Below are positions 22,980 to 34,326 of a DNA stretch of 64,000 nucleotides, one piece after another. Made by a program: the position numbers and the translations under genes. How positions within the stretch are numbered: position 1 is the first letter of the stretch; the number at the start of each line of letters is the position of its first letter. A model generated the notes under the pieces. The model saw only the letters and a list, made by a program, of their open reading frames with translations. It was not told where the DNA came from and searched no databases. The stretch is from Margaritispora aquatica (lineage: Eukaryota > Ascomycota > Leotiomycetes > Helotiales > Discinellaceae), in assembly GCA_007644065.1 (NCBI GenBank), contig VJWN01000005.1, forward strand, positions 1,798,001 to 1,862,000, read 5' to 3'.

Positions 22980-24656
22980 TCATCTCGAGTCGACTAATTC
23001 CCACATGGCTCTCAAGACACTGATGCCACCCCCTTGTGTCTCGACCGTACGCCCTCTACCTCTATCATTCAAGTCATATATCCCAACATTGTAATCGTTG
23101 TCATCAAAGAAGCTGTTTGATTGCCTCATTCTACGCACCTGACCTCCTTTATCCTTCCATCGTGATGGTACGCCTGTATTGCGATAATCAACAGCTTGGT
23201 CTGGAAGATTATCCTCAAAATCTGGTTTAGCTGTCGTATGAGCGGATGCTCCCCACCACATACCGAATCTGCCATGACGATCCAATGTGCTTAGTGCCCC
23301 GTGCGCATTGTGTTTGATCCATGATCCGTAGCGAGCACACTGCTCACTGTGCCACTTTTTCACGAAAGAAGGGCTCCCAGGAATGTCCTTGGTCAGGAAC
23401 AGTCCAGACGGGAGGACCAAATGATCTGGAAGCGCGGCACAGAACAGAGTGAGATGGTGAAAGAAGATCCCCTTGAAGGTTTGCGAATCTTGAGAACAAT
23501 AGCCTTGAGCATCGCAAACTTCTTCCAGAAAGCCAGAGCGACCCAGACCGTGCCATTGGCCTAACTTGCCATCATCGCCTCTCTTCTCAACGGCTGTGTC
23601 ATGTTTCAAATCCCAACCAGTGGCAGCAATGACATCAGAGACGAGTTTATGGCCATCCTCGAGATATGAACGAGCACCCGTGGCTTCGTAGAGACCTCGT
23701 TGGCCAGACAGCAGAACTCCTTGGTTGTATGTATAAACCATCTCGTTTCGAGAATCACAACGGGTGTTCTGTACTGGACCATTGGAACGACCTCTTGACC
23801 AACCCGAAATATGATACCCATCAACGTACAGACCATTTGCGTCCGTCATATTACTCTCAATCAACCACTTGTATCCTTCGATCGCTGCAGCAAGATATTT
23901 CGGATCATGAATCGGCTCGACGTCCAATTTGGTTGGAGGATCTGAAATGCTGAAGGGTGCAGTGTTGCTGTCTCCTGGAAAATACAAATACATTGAAATC
24001 GAGGCTGTGATATAAAGCTCGTTGGTAATGGCATTCTTGTATGGCACGAGATATGGCGACCAGATCATTCCTCCATCACACAAAGAGGTATCCCAGCCCT
24101 CTGAAGCCATATCCCAAAACAATCGCGCTCGATGCGCAAACGCAGGCGTCCACTGCTCTCCATGCCATTGATCTTTCCCACCGGCATCCTGATAGTGCAA
24201 TTTCGAATGAGTCTTTGTGAACTTGATGGTCTCCAGCCAGCCCAGCACAACCCATAGCATATCATCGTAAGCCTCTTGGCGTAAGGCGAAAGCATCTTGC
24301 CCAAAGTAGGAGGCGACAAGTTGGGAGAAGTACTTGTTGATCATGTTCTCCGAAGGCTTGTCAGAGGGCAATGATGCTGAGAGTGTTGCGAGTGTCGAGG
24401 AAAGGTATGTCCCTATCACCGCAGATGTCCAGTCAATCGATGTAGGCCATACTCCTTGCCAATTGGCAAAGTAGTCGGACTGCAATACGTCCAGCGCATC
24501 GAGTATGGCAGGAAGTGTCGAGGTTGCATTGGTTTGATATGGTACTGTCTGCTGGGTTTCCTCTGGCACAATCGGTCGCTGGAGGTAAGTGGCAGAAGAA
24601 CCTGTGCAGCAGCATAGAAGGTAGACAAAGAAGAGAGGGATTCGTGATTTATTCAT
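22980..24656 (-). CDS. Glycoside hydrolase family 76 (alpha-1,6-mannanase type), secreted
   Basis: A single-exon gene. I start it at the methionine at 24656 (MNKSRIPLFFVYLLCCCTGSSA), which gives a good signal peptide and 558 residues; the open frame extends in frame to 24725 with further methionines. The paired catalytic aspartates of GH76 are in EAYDDMLWVVLGWLE (131-132). Other family blocks are GGMIWSP, KNAITNELYI and YTYNQGVLLSGQRGLYEATG. There is no C-terminal hydrophobic GPI signal, unlike Dfg5/Dcw1, so it is likely secreted and acts on mannan or cell-wall mannose polymers. Such enzymes can serve wall remodelling or scavenging; which one cannot be told here. Confidence 0.9.
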   Translation of the reverse strand: MNKSRIPLFFVYLLCCCTGSSATYLQRPIVPEETQQTVPYQTNATSTLPAILDALDVLQSDYFANWQGVWPTSIDWTSAVIGTYLSSTLATLSASLPSDKPSENMINKYFSQLVASYFGQDAFALRQEAYDDMLWVVLGWLETIKFTKTHSKLHYQDAGGKDQWHGEQWTPAFAHRARLFWDMASEGWDTSLCDGGMIWSPYLVPYKNAITNELYITASISMYLYFPGDSNTAPFSISDPPTKLDVEPIHDPKYLAAAIEGYKWLIESNMTDANGLYVDGYHISGWSRGRSNGPVQNTRCDSRNEMVYTYNQGVLLSGQRGLYEATGARSYLEDGHKLVSDVIAATGWDLKHDTAVEKRGDDGKLGQWHGLGRSGFLEEVCDAQGYCSQDSQTFKGIFFHHLTLFCAALPDHLVLPSGLFLTKDIPGSPSFVKKWHSEQCARYGSWIKHNAHGALSTLDRHGRFGMWWGASAHTTAKPDFEDNLPDQAVDYRNTGVPSRWKDKGGQVRRMRQSNSFFDDNDYNVGIYDLNDRGRGRTVETQGGGISVLRAMWELVDSR

Positions 24657-25098
24657 CATGGCCAACATTATATTATGTTGGTGGTTGCAAAGGTAAAGGA
24701 AAAAGGGCGACCCCACAATGATCAAGGAGGGAAAAATGAAGACATCTATTTAAATATCGAGTAGAACCTGTGATGAATCCTGAAGTCAGACCACGAGATC
24801 ATAGCTATTCTGCGTTGTGGTTGTGTATGGGGGAATACAATGCATTCAAGTCGTCGAGGCTGCTTGGATTTGGTGTTTGTCTCTCCATTTGTCTTTTGCT
24901 TGACTCGACATGTCTTGGCGAAATAAAAAGGTGGGTCGCGGGGTCTGGTCTTGTGAGTTGCCTTCCATTGCTTTACCTTTACCTTACCAGTACTCATTGC
25001 CCAACCCAACCTCTCGGTAAATCGAGGGGTAAACTGAAGTGGAGTGGGGCAATTGAGTGACATCAACGAAGTTAAATTTGCAAAAAAATTAATTCACT
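24657..25098. other. GH76 promoter region
   Basis: Upstream of GH76. No other gene seen between it and the tRNA. Confidence 0.5.
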
Positions 25099-25206
25099 GA
25101 CGACGGTGGGACTCGAACCCACGCTCTTTCGAACCAGTAATCGAGAATTCAAATGTAATACTTGAAAGTCCTGAAACTGGCGCCATAACCACTCGGCCAC
25201 GTCGCC
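25099..25206 (-). tRNA. tRNA-Leu (CAG), with intron
   Basis: The minus strand folds as a type II tRNA. The acceptor stem GGCGACG pairs with CGTCGTC (one G-U). The D-arm is GCCGAGTGGTTATGGC, the anticodon stem CCAGT/ACTGG, and the T-arm GTGGGTTCGAGTCCCAC. The anticodon loop reads TTCAGG before an intron of about 30 nt (25140-25169) placed one base 3' of the anticodon, the usual eukaryotic site. The anticodon CAG decodes CUG as leucine, so there is no sign of the CUG-clade reassignment. Confidence 0.92.
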
Positions 25207-26661
25207 TTCGCTATCAAATGAGTTTGATATATCGTCCTTATCCAGCTATGAGTATATATTCCGAGAATCATGAAAATTCAATTCTATTTCAAGGATCCAA
25301 TTCAAAACATAATTCTTCAAACATTCTTGACAACAACGCATTTTTGTATAAAATCTCGTTTTCCAAATAGATAAACCAAGTAGCTAAGGCAATTTTAACA
25401 TATGTTGCTTACTAATAATATCTCAGATTTGTATACGAGAAGCAAATTAATTCGGTGATACTGTTTATAGATATAAAACACTTCGTCAGAAATCTAAATA
25501 GAAATATGACTACTGCTTTGCTTTGAGTTAACTTATATTCCCTGGCGTCATACCTCACCACCCTCAATATAGCAAACATAAGCGAGTGGTATTCCCAGCG
25601 TGAGAAACCTATACGGAATGGAAGTTCAACTATCTCAAAGCCTACCGATACATACTGAATCATACCTTGGACCAAACAGGTTTTGCGGTGGAATTTGGGG
25701 AAAGCTTTCAGACCTAATGTCGAAAAACTCAACATCTCAAATGAGTCTCTTTGCCTACTTCAATGTGTTCGCTCTTTAAAGAGGGCTCCAATCAAAGCCA
25801 AGGCTGTGGTGATCCTTAAGTTGCAACAGCATCAAATAGGCAGCTCTTGGTAATTCAATCTTCTTAGCTAACAAATGTTGAGCTTGAAGTCTTCTTCAAC
25901 TACGGAACAAACCTCATCGTAAGCAAAAATGAAATAGCAATTATACCTACTTCAAACCTCAATAGATAAACCAGAACCCTATTGCAATAGCCTCAAAATT
26001 CACACATTATGCTACTACATCAACAATGACAATCCCAAGGCAAATTACTTCATGTCCATCGGCATGTCCTTCGAGAACAGGAGCGAAGTGTATATCAGCA
26101 TAGATCATGAATTGGGTCAGGAATTGGTGTAGTTATTGATACACTACCTCTAATCCACAATGGGCACAGAATATTTTCTCCTTCGCCAAGAAAATGGCAG
26201 CTGCATACCTCTCTCCAGTGGATTACGGCCCACAACGGAACATGTTCATTCACAGTATGGTTGGGATCGAGCTAGTTTGCTGTGAATCTAGCACAAAGAT
26301 TGACAAGATTAAGTCAAGAAACTTCCAGCTGAGGTCAACGTCAGTCAGGTTGAAACCGTGATAGGTACTGTTAGTATAGTAGCCTTAGCACTGAACTGCT
26401 GACAATACCTCCGCTGACCAACTTGTGTCAACTCTATAAATTTGTACAGAGGATATTGAAGCATCTTATTGATTCTTCTCATAGAGCTTGTGTTTTAAGT
26501 CTGTCAAAATGTTAGCACTTTCCTGTAGATTATCACTGCTTTGCGTACCATTGAGACCATATCATACATACCGATATGTCCCAACCTTGGACATATCGGC
26601 GCAGCAAGAAGCCACCAGTTTTTCCCCTACGCAGGCTCGATTTCCGTCCCTCCCATTCCCT
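25207..26661. other. AT-rich intergenic region
   Basis: No gene recognised between the tRNA and the 3' end of the Y14 gene. Confidence 0.5.
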
Positions 26662-27196
26662 TTAATCGATCAAATCCTCTCTGCCACCTGGGCTGCGGCT
26701 TCGAGTTCTCGCCCTACCCTTGGCTGGTGGTCGACCACCTCCCTTCCCACCCTTTCCAGGCGGGGGTCGCACGAAAGCAAAGTCCACCTCAATAGTCTGC
26801 TCCAGCAACTTTGTATTATGCGCCCCATCAATCGCAGCCCTTGCTTCATCCAAAGTGATGTACTCAATCAAAGCATATCCCTATATCCCGCGTGTCCCAG
26901 TTAGCAGATGTCCCCAGGATTTTCCGTGACAGCGTCCCCGCACTCGACAAACTCACCTTCACGTAACCGGTTCTGCGGTCCAGGTTCAGGTGCAGGTTCT
27001 TGATCTCGCCGAAGTCGCCGAACTTGTCGCTCAGGTCCTCCTCGCTGGCTTCTTCGTGCACGTTCGTCACAATGATGATCCAGCCTTCGATGGAGCGCAC
27101 CGCGGTTGCGTTGGAGTGCGTTACCATTGAGGCGAGCTTGGGGTCGTTGGCGTCGGGGGAGCGGGGCGCATCGAGGTCCATCTCTGTGTCTGCCAT
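26662..27196 (-). CDS. RNA-binding protein Y14 (RBM8A), exon junction complex
   Basis: Two exons, complement(26662-26880, 26957-27196), 152 residues. It starts [14 protein letters not shown]. The single RRM begins [19 protein letters not shown] and continues [15 protein letters not shown] across the intron to [19 protein letters not shown]. This is nearly diagnostic for Y14, including the degenerate RNP motifs that bind Mago instead of RNA. The C-terminus is a Gly/Arg/Ser-rich tail ending GGREDLID. In the nucleus, Y14-Mago forms the exon junction complex core that marks spliced mRNA. The open frame extends 74 codons upstream to 27418 without a stop, but that stretch is Thr/Asn low complexity and is probably 5' UTR. 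Confidence 0.93.
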
Positions 27197-28212
27197 GATG
27201 AAGGTTGGTTTTTTGGTTTGGGTTTGGGAAGTTGGTGGTGTTGAGGTTGTGGTTGTGGTGGGGATGTTGGATGTGTTTGTCGTCGGTGTTGTGGTTGGCG
27301 AGGCTGAAAAACGAGGTTGATGATTTTCTTGTGATGCGAACTCCCAAAATTTCTTCAGAACTTTGAAGCTTAAAACGACTTCACTTTCATTATTGTTATT
27401 CTTGATTAGATGGTTCAATCAGTGTCGTGATATTTAGATTGTTTGATCTGCTTTCTTATGTATGTCACATGTTTAGCTCCTCACTCAACCGTTATAACCC
27501 AAAATTTGCTGTACATCTGGGAGATATATTGTTCTAGATTTTGAGTACGTAGCCGACTTGTGAGAATAAATCAATCAGACCTCTCAGTACACAACATCAG
27601 GTAGATTCCTCTTAATAAGCCAGCAAACAAAAGAAGAGGTTGTCATAGTATGACGCTATTACTTCACCACTCGGTTAGATGTACTTCTGACTTGAACTGT
27701 AATTATAAATACTCTTCTTAACTACAGAAGTTTCTATCATGAGCCAGTATAGAATGTTCGAGGGTGAATAAAACGCATAAATGCATATTTCACGTCACGG
27801 TAGAGTCTAGAAATTCGCAATCCATTTCGAAGGCAAGGCCGCTGTTATTCTTGCTTTACCTAGGTACTGTAAGGTAGCTTGATATACTTTAAGTGATGTG
27901 ATAAGTTGATCACAGCAGGATGTTTTGTCGTAATAAATAATGGTTAAGATTAATGGAAACCCATTTTCGCGGGTTTCTTCAGCATCCATTGCATCAGTAT
28001 TCAGAAATTGAGAAGCTCCTGATTCTGAGGCTTGCTGCTCTGGGAAGGTATTCATGAGGATCTACAAGCTTTTACTTCTCGTTCTCTGTGGAATTAGAAC
28101 ATGGGTCGAATTACCCTGCCTCGGTTTTGCATGCGTACTCTAATCATTAGTCACTCGAGGTAATTTTGAAAACAAATTCTCAACTTCATTGACGTTAAAG
28201 TTGTAGTACACA
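27197..28212. other. Y14 5' leader and intergenic region
   Basis: A C/A-rich (minus-strand) leader lies next to Y14 at about 27200-27300. A small 82-codon open frame (minus, 27807-28055) has no recognisable features and is not called. Confidence 0.5.
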
Positions 28213-28980
28213 CCCTACGGGAGCAGAAAAGCCAGTTTTACTAAAGAAAAAACCTAGTTATAATAGTAAACGAAAAACTCACTTTAATTAGTTTTAAAGT
28301 ATAGAAAAACTAACTTTAAAAGCTAGTGTTTGTTTTATTTTGCAACATAGGAAAATCGTATATAAAGGCTACTAAAAAAATTTCGGTATAACTCCGGGTT
28401 AAAGATACGCTAAAGTTTTTTTTTTTTCGAACTCAAAAGTAGGAGCCGCACTCACGACCATTCTACCAAAGTCACTTGACTTTAATTCAATAATATCAGA
28501 ATAGTAACTAAAAATATATACCTTATAAAAATTTTTTAGTTTAAAATTAATAATTTAATAGTTTTTAAGTAATTTATTATAGCTAACTAATTAGGTCTAG
28601 TTTTAGACTATAATTATAGCTAACTAATCGGGTCTATTTTTAGATTATAATTTTAATATAAAAAGTTAGATATTTACTTTTTAAATAGATATTAATTTTA
28701 AACTGTAAAAAATAAGCCTAAAAAACCCCCTAAAAACCTTTTTTTACCTTAAAAAAAAAAAAAAAAAAAAAAAAAGTCTTAAGTATTTAAAATCCAAAAA
28801 AATAGATAAAAATATTACTTTTTACTTAAAGTCTATTAAAAGTAGAAAAAAATACTACTTTTATAGTATATTAATATTTTACTCAAAAATAGACGTACAA
28901 AAAACGTTCAGTTTTTCTAGCTTTTGTTAATAAATCTAGCTTTTTTATCTACTTTTACTAGCTTTTCTGCTCCCGTAGGG
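28213..28980. mobile_element. 768-bp non-autonomous TIR element (MITE-like)
   Basis: Ends are perfect 20-bp terminal inverted repeats, CCCTACGGGAGCAGAAAAGC, with similarity continuing further in (AGT..TA). A 3-bp ACA flanks both sides (28210-28212 and 28981-28983) and is a likely target duplication. The interior is very AT-rich with a poly-A run near 28750 and a duplicated block of about 40 bp near 28575-28655. There is no coding capacity, so movement would need a transposase in trans. The superfamily is unresolved. Confidence 0.85.
28430..28485 (-). other. Possible degenerate tRNA-like segment inside the TIR element
   Basis: The minus strand reads TGACTTTGGTAGAATGG, then a short gap and GAGTTCGAA, loosely like pol III A and B boxes. 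It lies next to a T-run. It is too degenerate to name and may be chance. Confidence 0.2.
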
Positions 28981-29115
28981 ACAAGGCTGCTTGGTCATGC
29001 TAGAAGTCATGTACTCTAGCGCAGTGCCCCATTGCTCAGGAGTAATCTCCCCATATTCACATCATTTCTTTGCTCCCCGATTCAAATCCATTCCAACCAT
29101 CTCTCTGACACGAGT

Positions 29116-30241
29116 CTACCAGTCAAGTTGATTGGCATCCCATGGTAGATCCTCATCCCGAACTTCTCCGCAAAGAAAGTACAACAAATGCGTATCATCC
29201 TCCTTGCTATCGCTGGTGGCATGGAATACTGTACGGTTGTGCAACAGCGGCTTCAAGATTTGGCTCAAGCCCTCTGCAAGAAGATGATTCTCTTCCCATT
29301 TATTCATAGCCCAGTTGTACATGGACCAATAATGAGCGGCCATAGTTGTCCGGGATGCCTCAATAGAAGCCAAAGATACCCTGACATCCCTCTTGTTCAA
29401 GCAGAATGCCGTCACTTGCTTGTGGGTAGCCATGATCAAAGATTCAAGCTCAGCTTTCATCAGGAAAGCGAGCTTCTGAATTCTAAGATCAACTATCTGG
29501 GAATAGTCGGGCAACTCATTGTAGTCTTCCTCAATATCGCTGGCAAGCCCAGTGATGAAGATCATGCACTCCTGAAACAAATCTCGGTGTCGGCACTTTA
29601 CGGCAACTGGCAACAGTCTCATTGAAATGTCCTCCGAATCGTTGGTTTGACCGATGAAGAGTTTGGCGCGACGAAGGATATCGGAGAGTGACGCGGACAG
29701 TGCTGGAAGCGCAAGATAGTAGTCTGCTAGCAAGCAAGTCTTCTCAATATCCTGTAGACCGAGGTTCAAGGGGCAAGGGATACCGTAAATAGCTTGCAGC
29801 AACGTCGTGAAGGCGTTGATCTCATCATCAACATTGCCTGCGATGGCATTGAAGCTAAAATTCTGATTACATCTCGAGTTTTAGCAGTTCTCTAGTGCTT
29901 GAATATTGAGCTGTACTTACGGTGCTTTTATCCCTAGCACTCATAAGCGACCAGCTGCCGTCTTCCTCAACATGAGCAACCCATTCATACCTGAACTCTC
30001 CTGGGCTGAGGATTCTGGTACTTGCAGCAGGCTGGTTTGCGGGATCAAGGAACTTGAAGAAGAACTGTGACTTCAACTTGAGAACCACCGAATGGACGTG
30101 AAACTCGGCTACCCCGACGAACAACAAGCGAACATCTGGGGCATGTCCACGTGCATGGAAGATGGTGGGCTTGACTTGAGGAACGCCATTCGAAGAAGTG
30201 TCTGAAGAGCTATAGCTTCGCTGCACAATGTCTGACGACAT
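29116..30241 (-). CDS. BTB/POZ-family protein, paralog B
   Basis: Two exons, complement(29116-29862, 29921-30241), 355 residues. Exon 1 holds the BTB half (PDVRLLFVGVAEFHVHSVVL, KLKSQFFFKFLDP, YEWVAHVEEDGSWSLMSARD). A GTAAGT donor follows ARDKST. Exon 2 resumes NFSFNAIAGNVDDEINAF and has LLADYYLALPALSASLSDIL and KCRHRDLFQEC. The C-terminus is EVRDEDLPWDANQLDW plus stop, the strict form of the family tail. No second known domain is visible. Exon 1 is closer to the 34-kb paralog than to the one at 22 kb. Function unknown; a dimerising adaptor is a reasonable inference only. Confidence 0.82.
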
Positions 30242-31356
30242 TGTGGTGTTGATATTGAGATTCTTGTTGATGTTGATCTGCGTTGGGATTTACACCTCAA
30301 AATGGGTGGTGTTGATGACTAGGCTCGTGGGGATTCAAAGCGAGCATCAGTGTGTTGGTGATCGACACAGCTGAAGGAAAAGGCGAGGGGCTTTGTAAAA
30401 GTGAGCTTTCGTCCGAACTTCGTGTCGTGCGATAGAAAGAGACTTTGTAAGTAAACTTCCATCTAAACTACGAGTCGTGAGATATGATGTGCCTTTGTAA
30501 GCGAGCGTCGTGGAACTGAACTGAAATTAAAATTCTTGTTCACAAAAATAGTTGTGTTATTCGCAATGGTCTATCGAATGTGTGCATTCCTTTCCAGTCT
30601 ATAGGCAACCAATGTTCGTTATTCAGTGCATTGAAAAGCGACGTCTAGTGCGAGGCTAGTGGCATTGTTTACAGTTCTCATTTGCATTTGATTTACTACT
30701 ACAATAGTTACCAGATCCATATTTCACTTGTCTTTGTTCCTGTTGATGCTGTTGGCTCGCTTATTAAGGGGTTTGTTTGTTAACAGTACACAAGTTCGAT
30801 AAATATGACATTGCCTCGTTTAAAATATTTAAGCACAATATCAGGAATCTGTAAGGCTTAGCGCCAATTCAAATTTGTCTTGTGCCTTCATTTTCAAGGT
30901 TTTGATACCTAAGCCTCTTGGTTCAACATTTCTGATTCAAGATGGTTGGCAGATATGTTTGAAATCGCAGAAATTCGTCACGTTACTTGAAATTTCAAAG
31001 TCAAATTATTGATGAAACCTCAACGAGAACAAGCTGTTCCACATTGTATTCTTTTTGAACTTCTCGTTCTGAGTTTGGGATCAAGTCTCCCGTAAGCAAT
31101 GATGTTTGTTTATAGACACACGCTCCGTGCCAGCAGTAAAATTTAATTGGACAATTCGCCCCCAAACCCCACTCTTTATCCAGCTTCCTCTTTTGTTTAG
31201 ATCAACAATGATGACCTGAAGGCAACCATTTGATATATGGTTATATAACTTAATTGCTCTTAAGACTTTGACATCAAAGTATATCATACATATTCAAGTA
31301 CCTGTGTATACACCTCATCGTCTCACCGTATAACCTTCCAAGCACCAACTCACAGC
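30242..31356. other. Divergent promoter region
   Basis: Lies between BTB paralog B (-) and the aminopeptidase (+). No gene seen; short ORFs look random. Confidence 0.5.
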
Positions 31357-32944
31357 ATGCGACATCCCGTCTTCCTGCTTCTGAGCAGCTGTGTCGCCCT
31401 CAGCTTATCTCAGGGACAAGATGCCCAATTACCTCTCGCACCACAAACCTCTAAAGACATCCCAAACATAGATGCACATACGGGACAGCATGCCGTAGAC
31501 GCCTCAATCCTGAATGCTCTCAAGACTCATGCCGATCCCGTAGCTGCATTGCTCTCCATCTCTCCAGATCTCGCATCGGATCTAGCGGAAAAGCGGCTGC
31601 TTCACGTGTTCAGCGAGGAGAAGCCACAATGGTTGACTGAGGGGGACAAGTTACGTTTTCGGAAACAAGGGAAGAAGTTTGCTGATATCACGGATCATCA
31701 AGATTTCTATGCCTCTCAAGTTGGTATCACGTCTGGCCATGCCAGTAAGCTTCTTTAAATTTATAGCTAGGAGTAACATGCTCACTATCTGCCAGATCTT
31801 CCAAATTTGACGCATCAACGCCTTGTCAAGCCTCTCTTCCCTCATGTTTCGACAAAGAGAATGCATGATGTTCTCTTACACATGACTAGCTACTACAATC
31901 GCTACTATGGAGGCACTTTTGGAGCTCAAAGTGCCACATGGCTGCATGACCATATTGCCAAAGTAAGTGAACTACCTATCCTGGCGTACGAGTATGTCAA
32001 TTGAGCTCATTAGATCATCGACAACGCCCCATTCGGCACCCACATATCCTTGGAGTACTTTACTCATCCATTTCCCCAATCATCAATAATCGCACGCTTC
32101 GAGCCCAAAGTACGCAACTTCTCTCACCCACTCACCATTCTCGGCGCCCACCAGGATTCAGCAAACTACCTCTTTCCACTCCTTCCTGCTCCAGGAGCAG
32201 ACGATGATTGCTCCGGAACAGTCAGTATCCTGGAGGCGTTCAGGATTCTGGCTGAGAGTGGGTATGTGCCAAAGAATGGTCCGGTCGAGTTTCATTGGTA
32301 TGCAGCTGAGGAGGGAGGCTTGTTGGGTAGTCAAGCGATTGCGAGGTATAAGAAGGAGTCGCATGCTACTATTGGCGCGATGATGGAGTTTGTGAGTTTT
32401 CAGCTCGTTTGCGGTTTGATTGGGGACTAGGCTGATACTTTGTCAAGGACATGACTGCGTTTATTGCCAGGAATGCGACAGAGTCTATTGGCTTTATCAG
32501 GACCCAAGCCGATCCCGCGCTCACCGACTGGACTGTTGCTTTGAGCAAGGAATACGTCTCTGTTCCAGCTTACATCTACGAGCTAGGGCCGTAAGTCATG
32601 CATCTCAAATCTCAAATTGCGATAAAAATAGCTTCTAATCCATTGAGCAGTCTCGCAGGATCTGACTACATGTCGTATACAAAACTCGGCTACCCAGCTG
32701 CGTTCGCCTCGGAGGGCAATCCGCTGGCCGGCAAAGGCTTCCCTGGAGATTTTGACCCTTACGTTCATGGCATTAACGACACCATGGATGTTGATGATGA
32801 GCATGGATATTTCTCGCTTGATGTAAGTTTCCTTCGAAAGCTCTGATGGATTGGTGCTGATTATAGTAGCATATGGCAAGGTTCACGGAGCTAGCGATTG
32901 CATTTGCGGTTGAGCAAAGTGGGTGGGATAATACTTGGCGATGA
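31357..32944 (+). CDS. Secreted M28 family leucine aminopeptidase
   Basis: Six exons (31357-31744, 31796-31962, 32014-32391, 32448-32590, 32651-32822, 32870-32944) total 1323 nt, 440 residues. The signal peptide MRHPVFLLLSSCVALSLSQG is followed by a propeptide-like region. Zinc-binding and catalytic blocks of M28 are in order: ILGAHQDSAN (His/Asp), PGADDDCSGT (bridging Asp), EEGGLLGSQA (catalytic Glu pair), MMEFDMT (Asp), and DDEHG with the last His in the FSLDHMARF region. It resembles the LAP1-type extracellular aminopeptidases used to digest peptides outside the cell. Intron 3 uses an AAG acceptor; the alternative upstream TAG would create a stop. Confidence 0.92.
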
Positions 32945-33230
32945 GAATAGTGAAACCTCACTTAGTTTGTGATGTCTTTATACGAAATGTCATAGATGCA
33001 AGGGCAAGCGCGAGAAGGGGAGTTTGAGAACGCTGAATGTAAAGAACTAGAGAGTCATTGAGATTTGCTCGCGCTGGTTCTAGAGTCTCGACAAGTGAAA
33101 AGCGTTCCAGGTGCCGACACCATGAATCATTTTGCTGCTAATCCACATTCAGAAAGCCAGGTCTTGAATGCCAAAGATACTTGCAGCCCATATGCCAGCA
33201 ATTGTTCCTTCGCTTTCCACGCTTGTTCCC
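32945..33230. other. Convergent spacer
   Basis: 3' flanks of the aminopeptidase and BTB paralog C. Nothing else seen. Confidence 0.5.
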
Positions 33231-34326
33231 CTACCAGTCCGTTTCATCTACATCCCAAGGTAACTCATGGTCCTCCAATTCACTGTACAAAAAGTAATTC
33301 TTGTACTTCCCTTCCCCCGCAACCGTGTGTCCATAAAATTCACCAAACTTCAGATCCAAACGAGAGCCTAGAATGAATCGTAACGAACATGACAATACCC
33401 GGTTAGTGACCAAAGATCCCGAGGCTATTCTCGCATTCCTGATTGTTCGAAAGTATGATGGTATGCTATCATAGTCCGACGAGATTTCCGCCAATTCCTT
33501 GCGGAATACCTCGTTGCCCTGGCATTCCTGCACGATAAGAGCACTTATGCGTGCAACACGGCGTCCAATCTCAGCTCTTTCTGACCTTACAAGCCTGTAG
33601 GCATCACTTTTACGGGAAATTTTGTGACGAAGAGGCTTTTCCGCACTAGGAAATAGGTGGTGCGAGAATTTCGGTTGCTCACTAGCAAGAATAATGACGC
33701 AGTTACTGAGCAGCTCTCGGTGATGGAACATAATGGCAATTTCAGCCAGCTCACCTGCATCTTGGATGAAGTCTTCCGGGTATTCATTGTGGACTGCGTC
33801 AGAGATGGTGCGTGAGACGGCTGGCAGAGCGCAATAATAGTCCGCGATGCTGCAGATATGGGATAGTTCCGCGACTGCTATTTGGTATGGCATCCCGTAG
33901 AGCGCGCTGATGAAACAATCAAACCCTCTCTCCTGGTTTTTGACGTAAAATTTATCCAGCAGGTTCATGTTATGGCTCTCCAGCTGACATGACAAAACAT
34001 ATTAGCATCGAAGATCCGGACCATGCTCTGATCCTCTCTTGTGGGAGTCTTACATTTCCATCTCGCGCGGCACCAAGGCTCCATCCCTCCCCATCATCGT
34101 CTACCTTCGCGACCCACTCGTACTTGGGCTGTCCAGGAATTGGCTGAGTCGTGACGGCATCGGACTGATTTGGTGGATCCAGGAACTTGAAGAAGAAATG
34201 GCTTTGGAGCTTGAGAATTGTAGAATGGACGTGGTAGATGGCCCTGTCGAGAACGTGTAATCGGACGTCTGGCTCGAGGCCACCAGATTTCATCACTCGT
34301 GGAGTAATAAGAAGAGGAGGAGGCAT
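33231..34326 (-). CDS. BTB/POZ-family protein, paralog C
   Basis: Two exons, complement(33231-33983, 34054-34326), 341 residues. I start at 34326 (MPPPLLITPRVMKSGGLEPD), which lines up with the other paralogs; an in-frame upstream Met at 34428 would add an Asn/His-rich stretch. The BTB half has PDVRLHVLDRAIYHVHSTIL, KLQSHFFFKFLDP and YEWVAKVDDDG. A GTAAGA donor follows ARDGN. Exon 2 resumes LESHNMNLLDKFYVKNQERG and carries SIADYYCALPAVSRTISDAV. It ends ELEDHELPWDVDETDW plus stop. Pseudogene copy 1 at 5.8 kb is most like this member (DYYCALPVVSRT), so a recent common source is likely. Function unknown. Confidence 0.82.
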
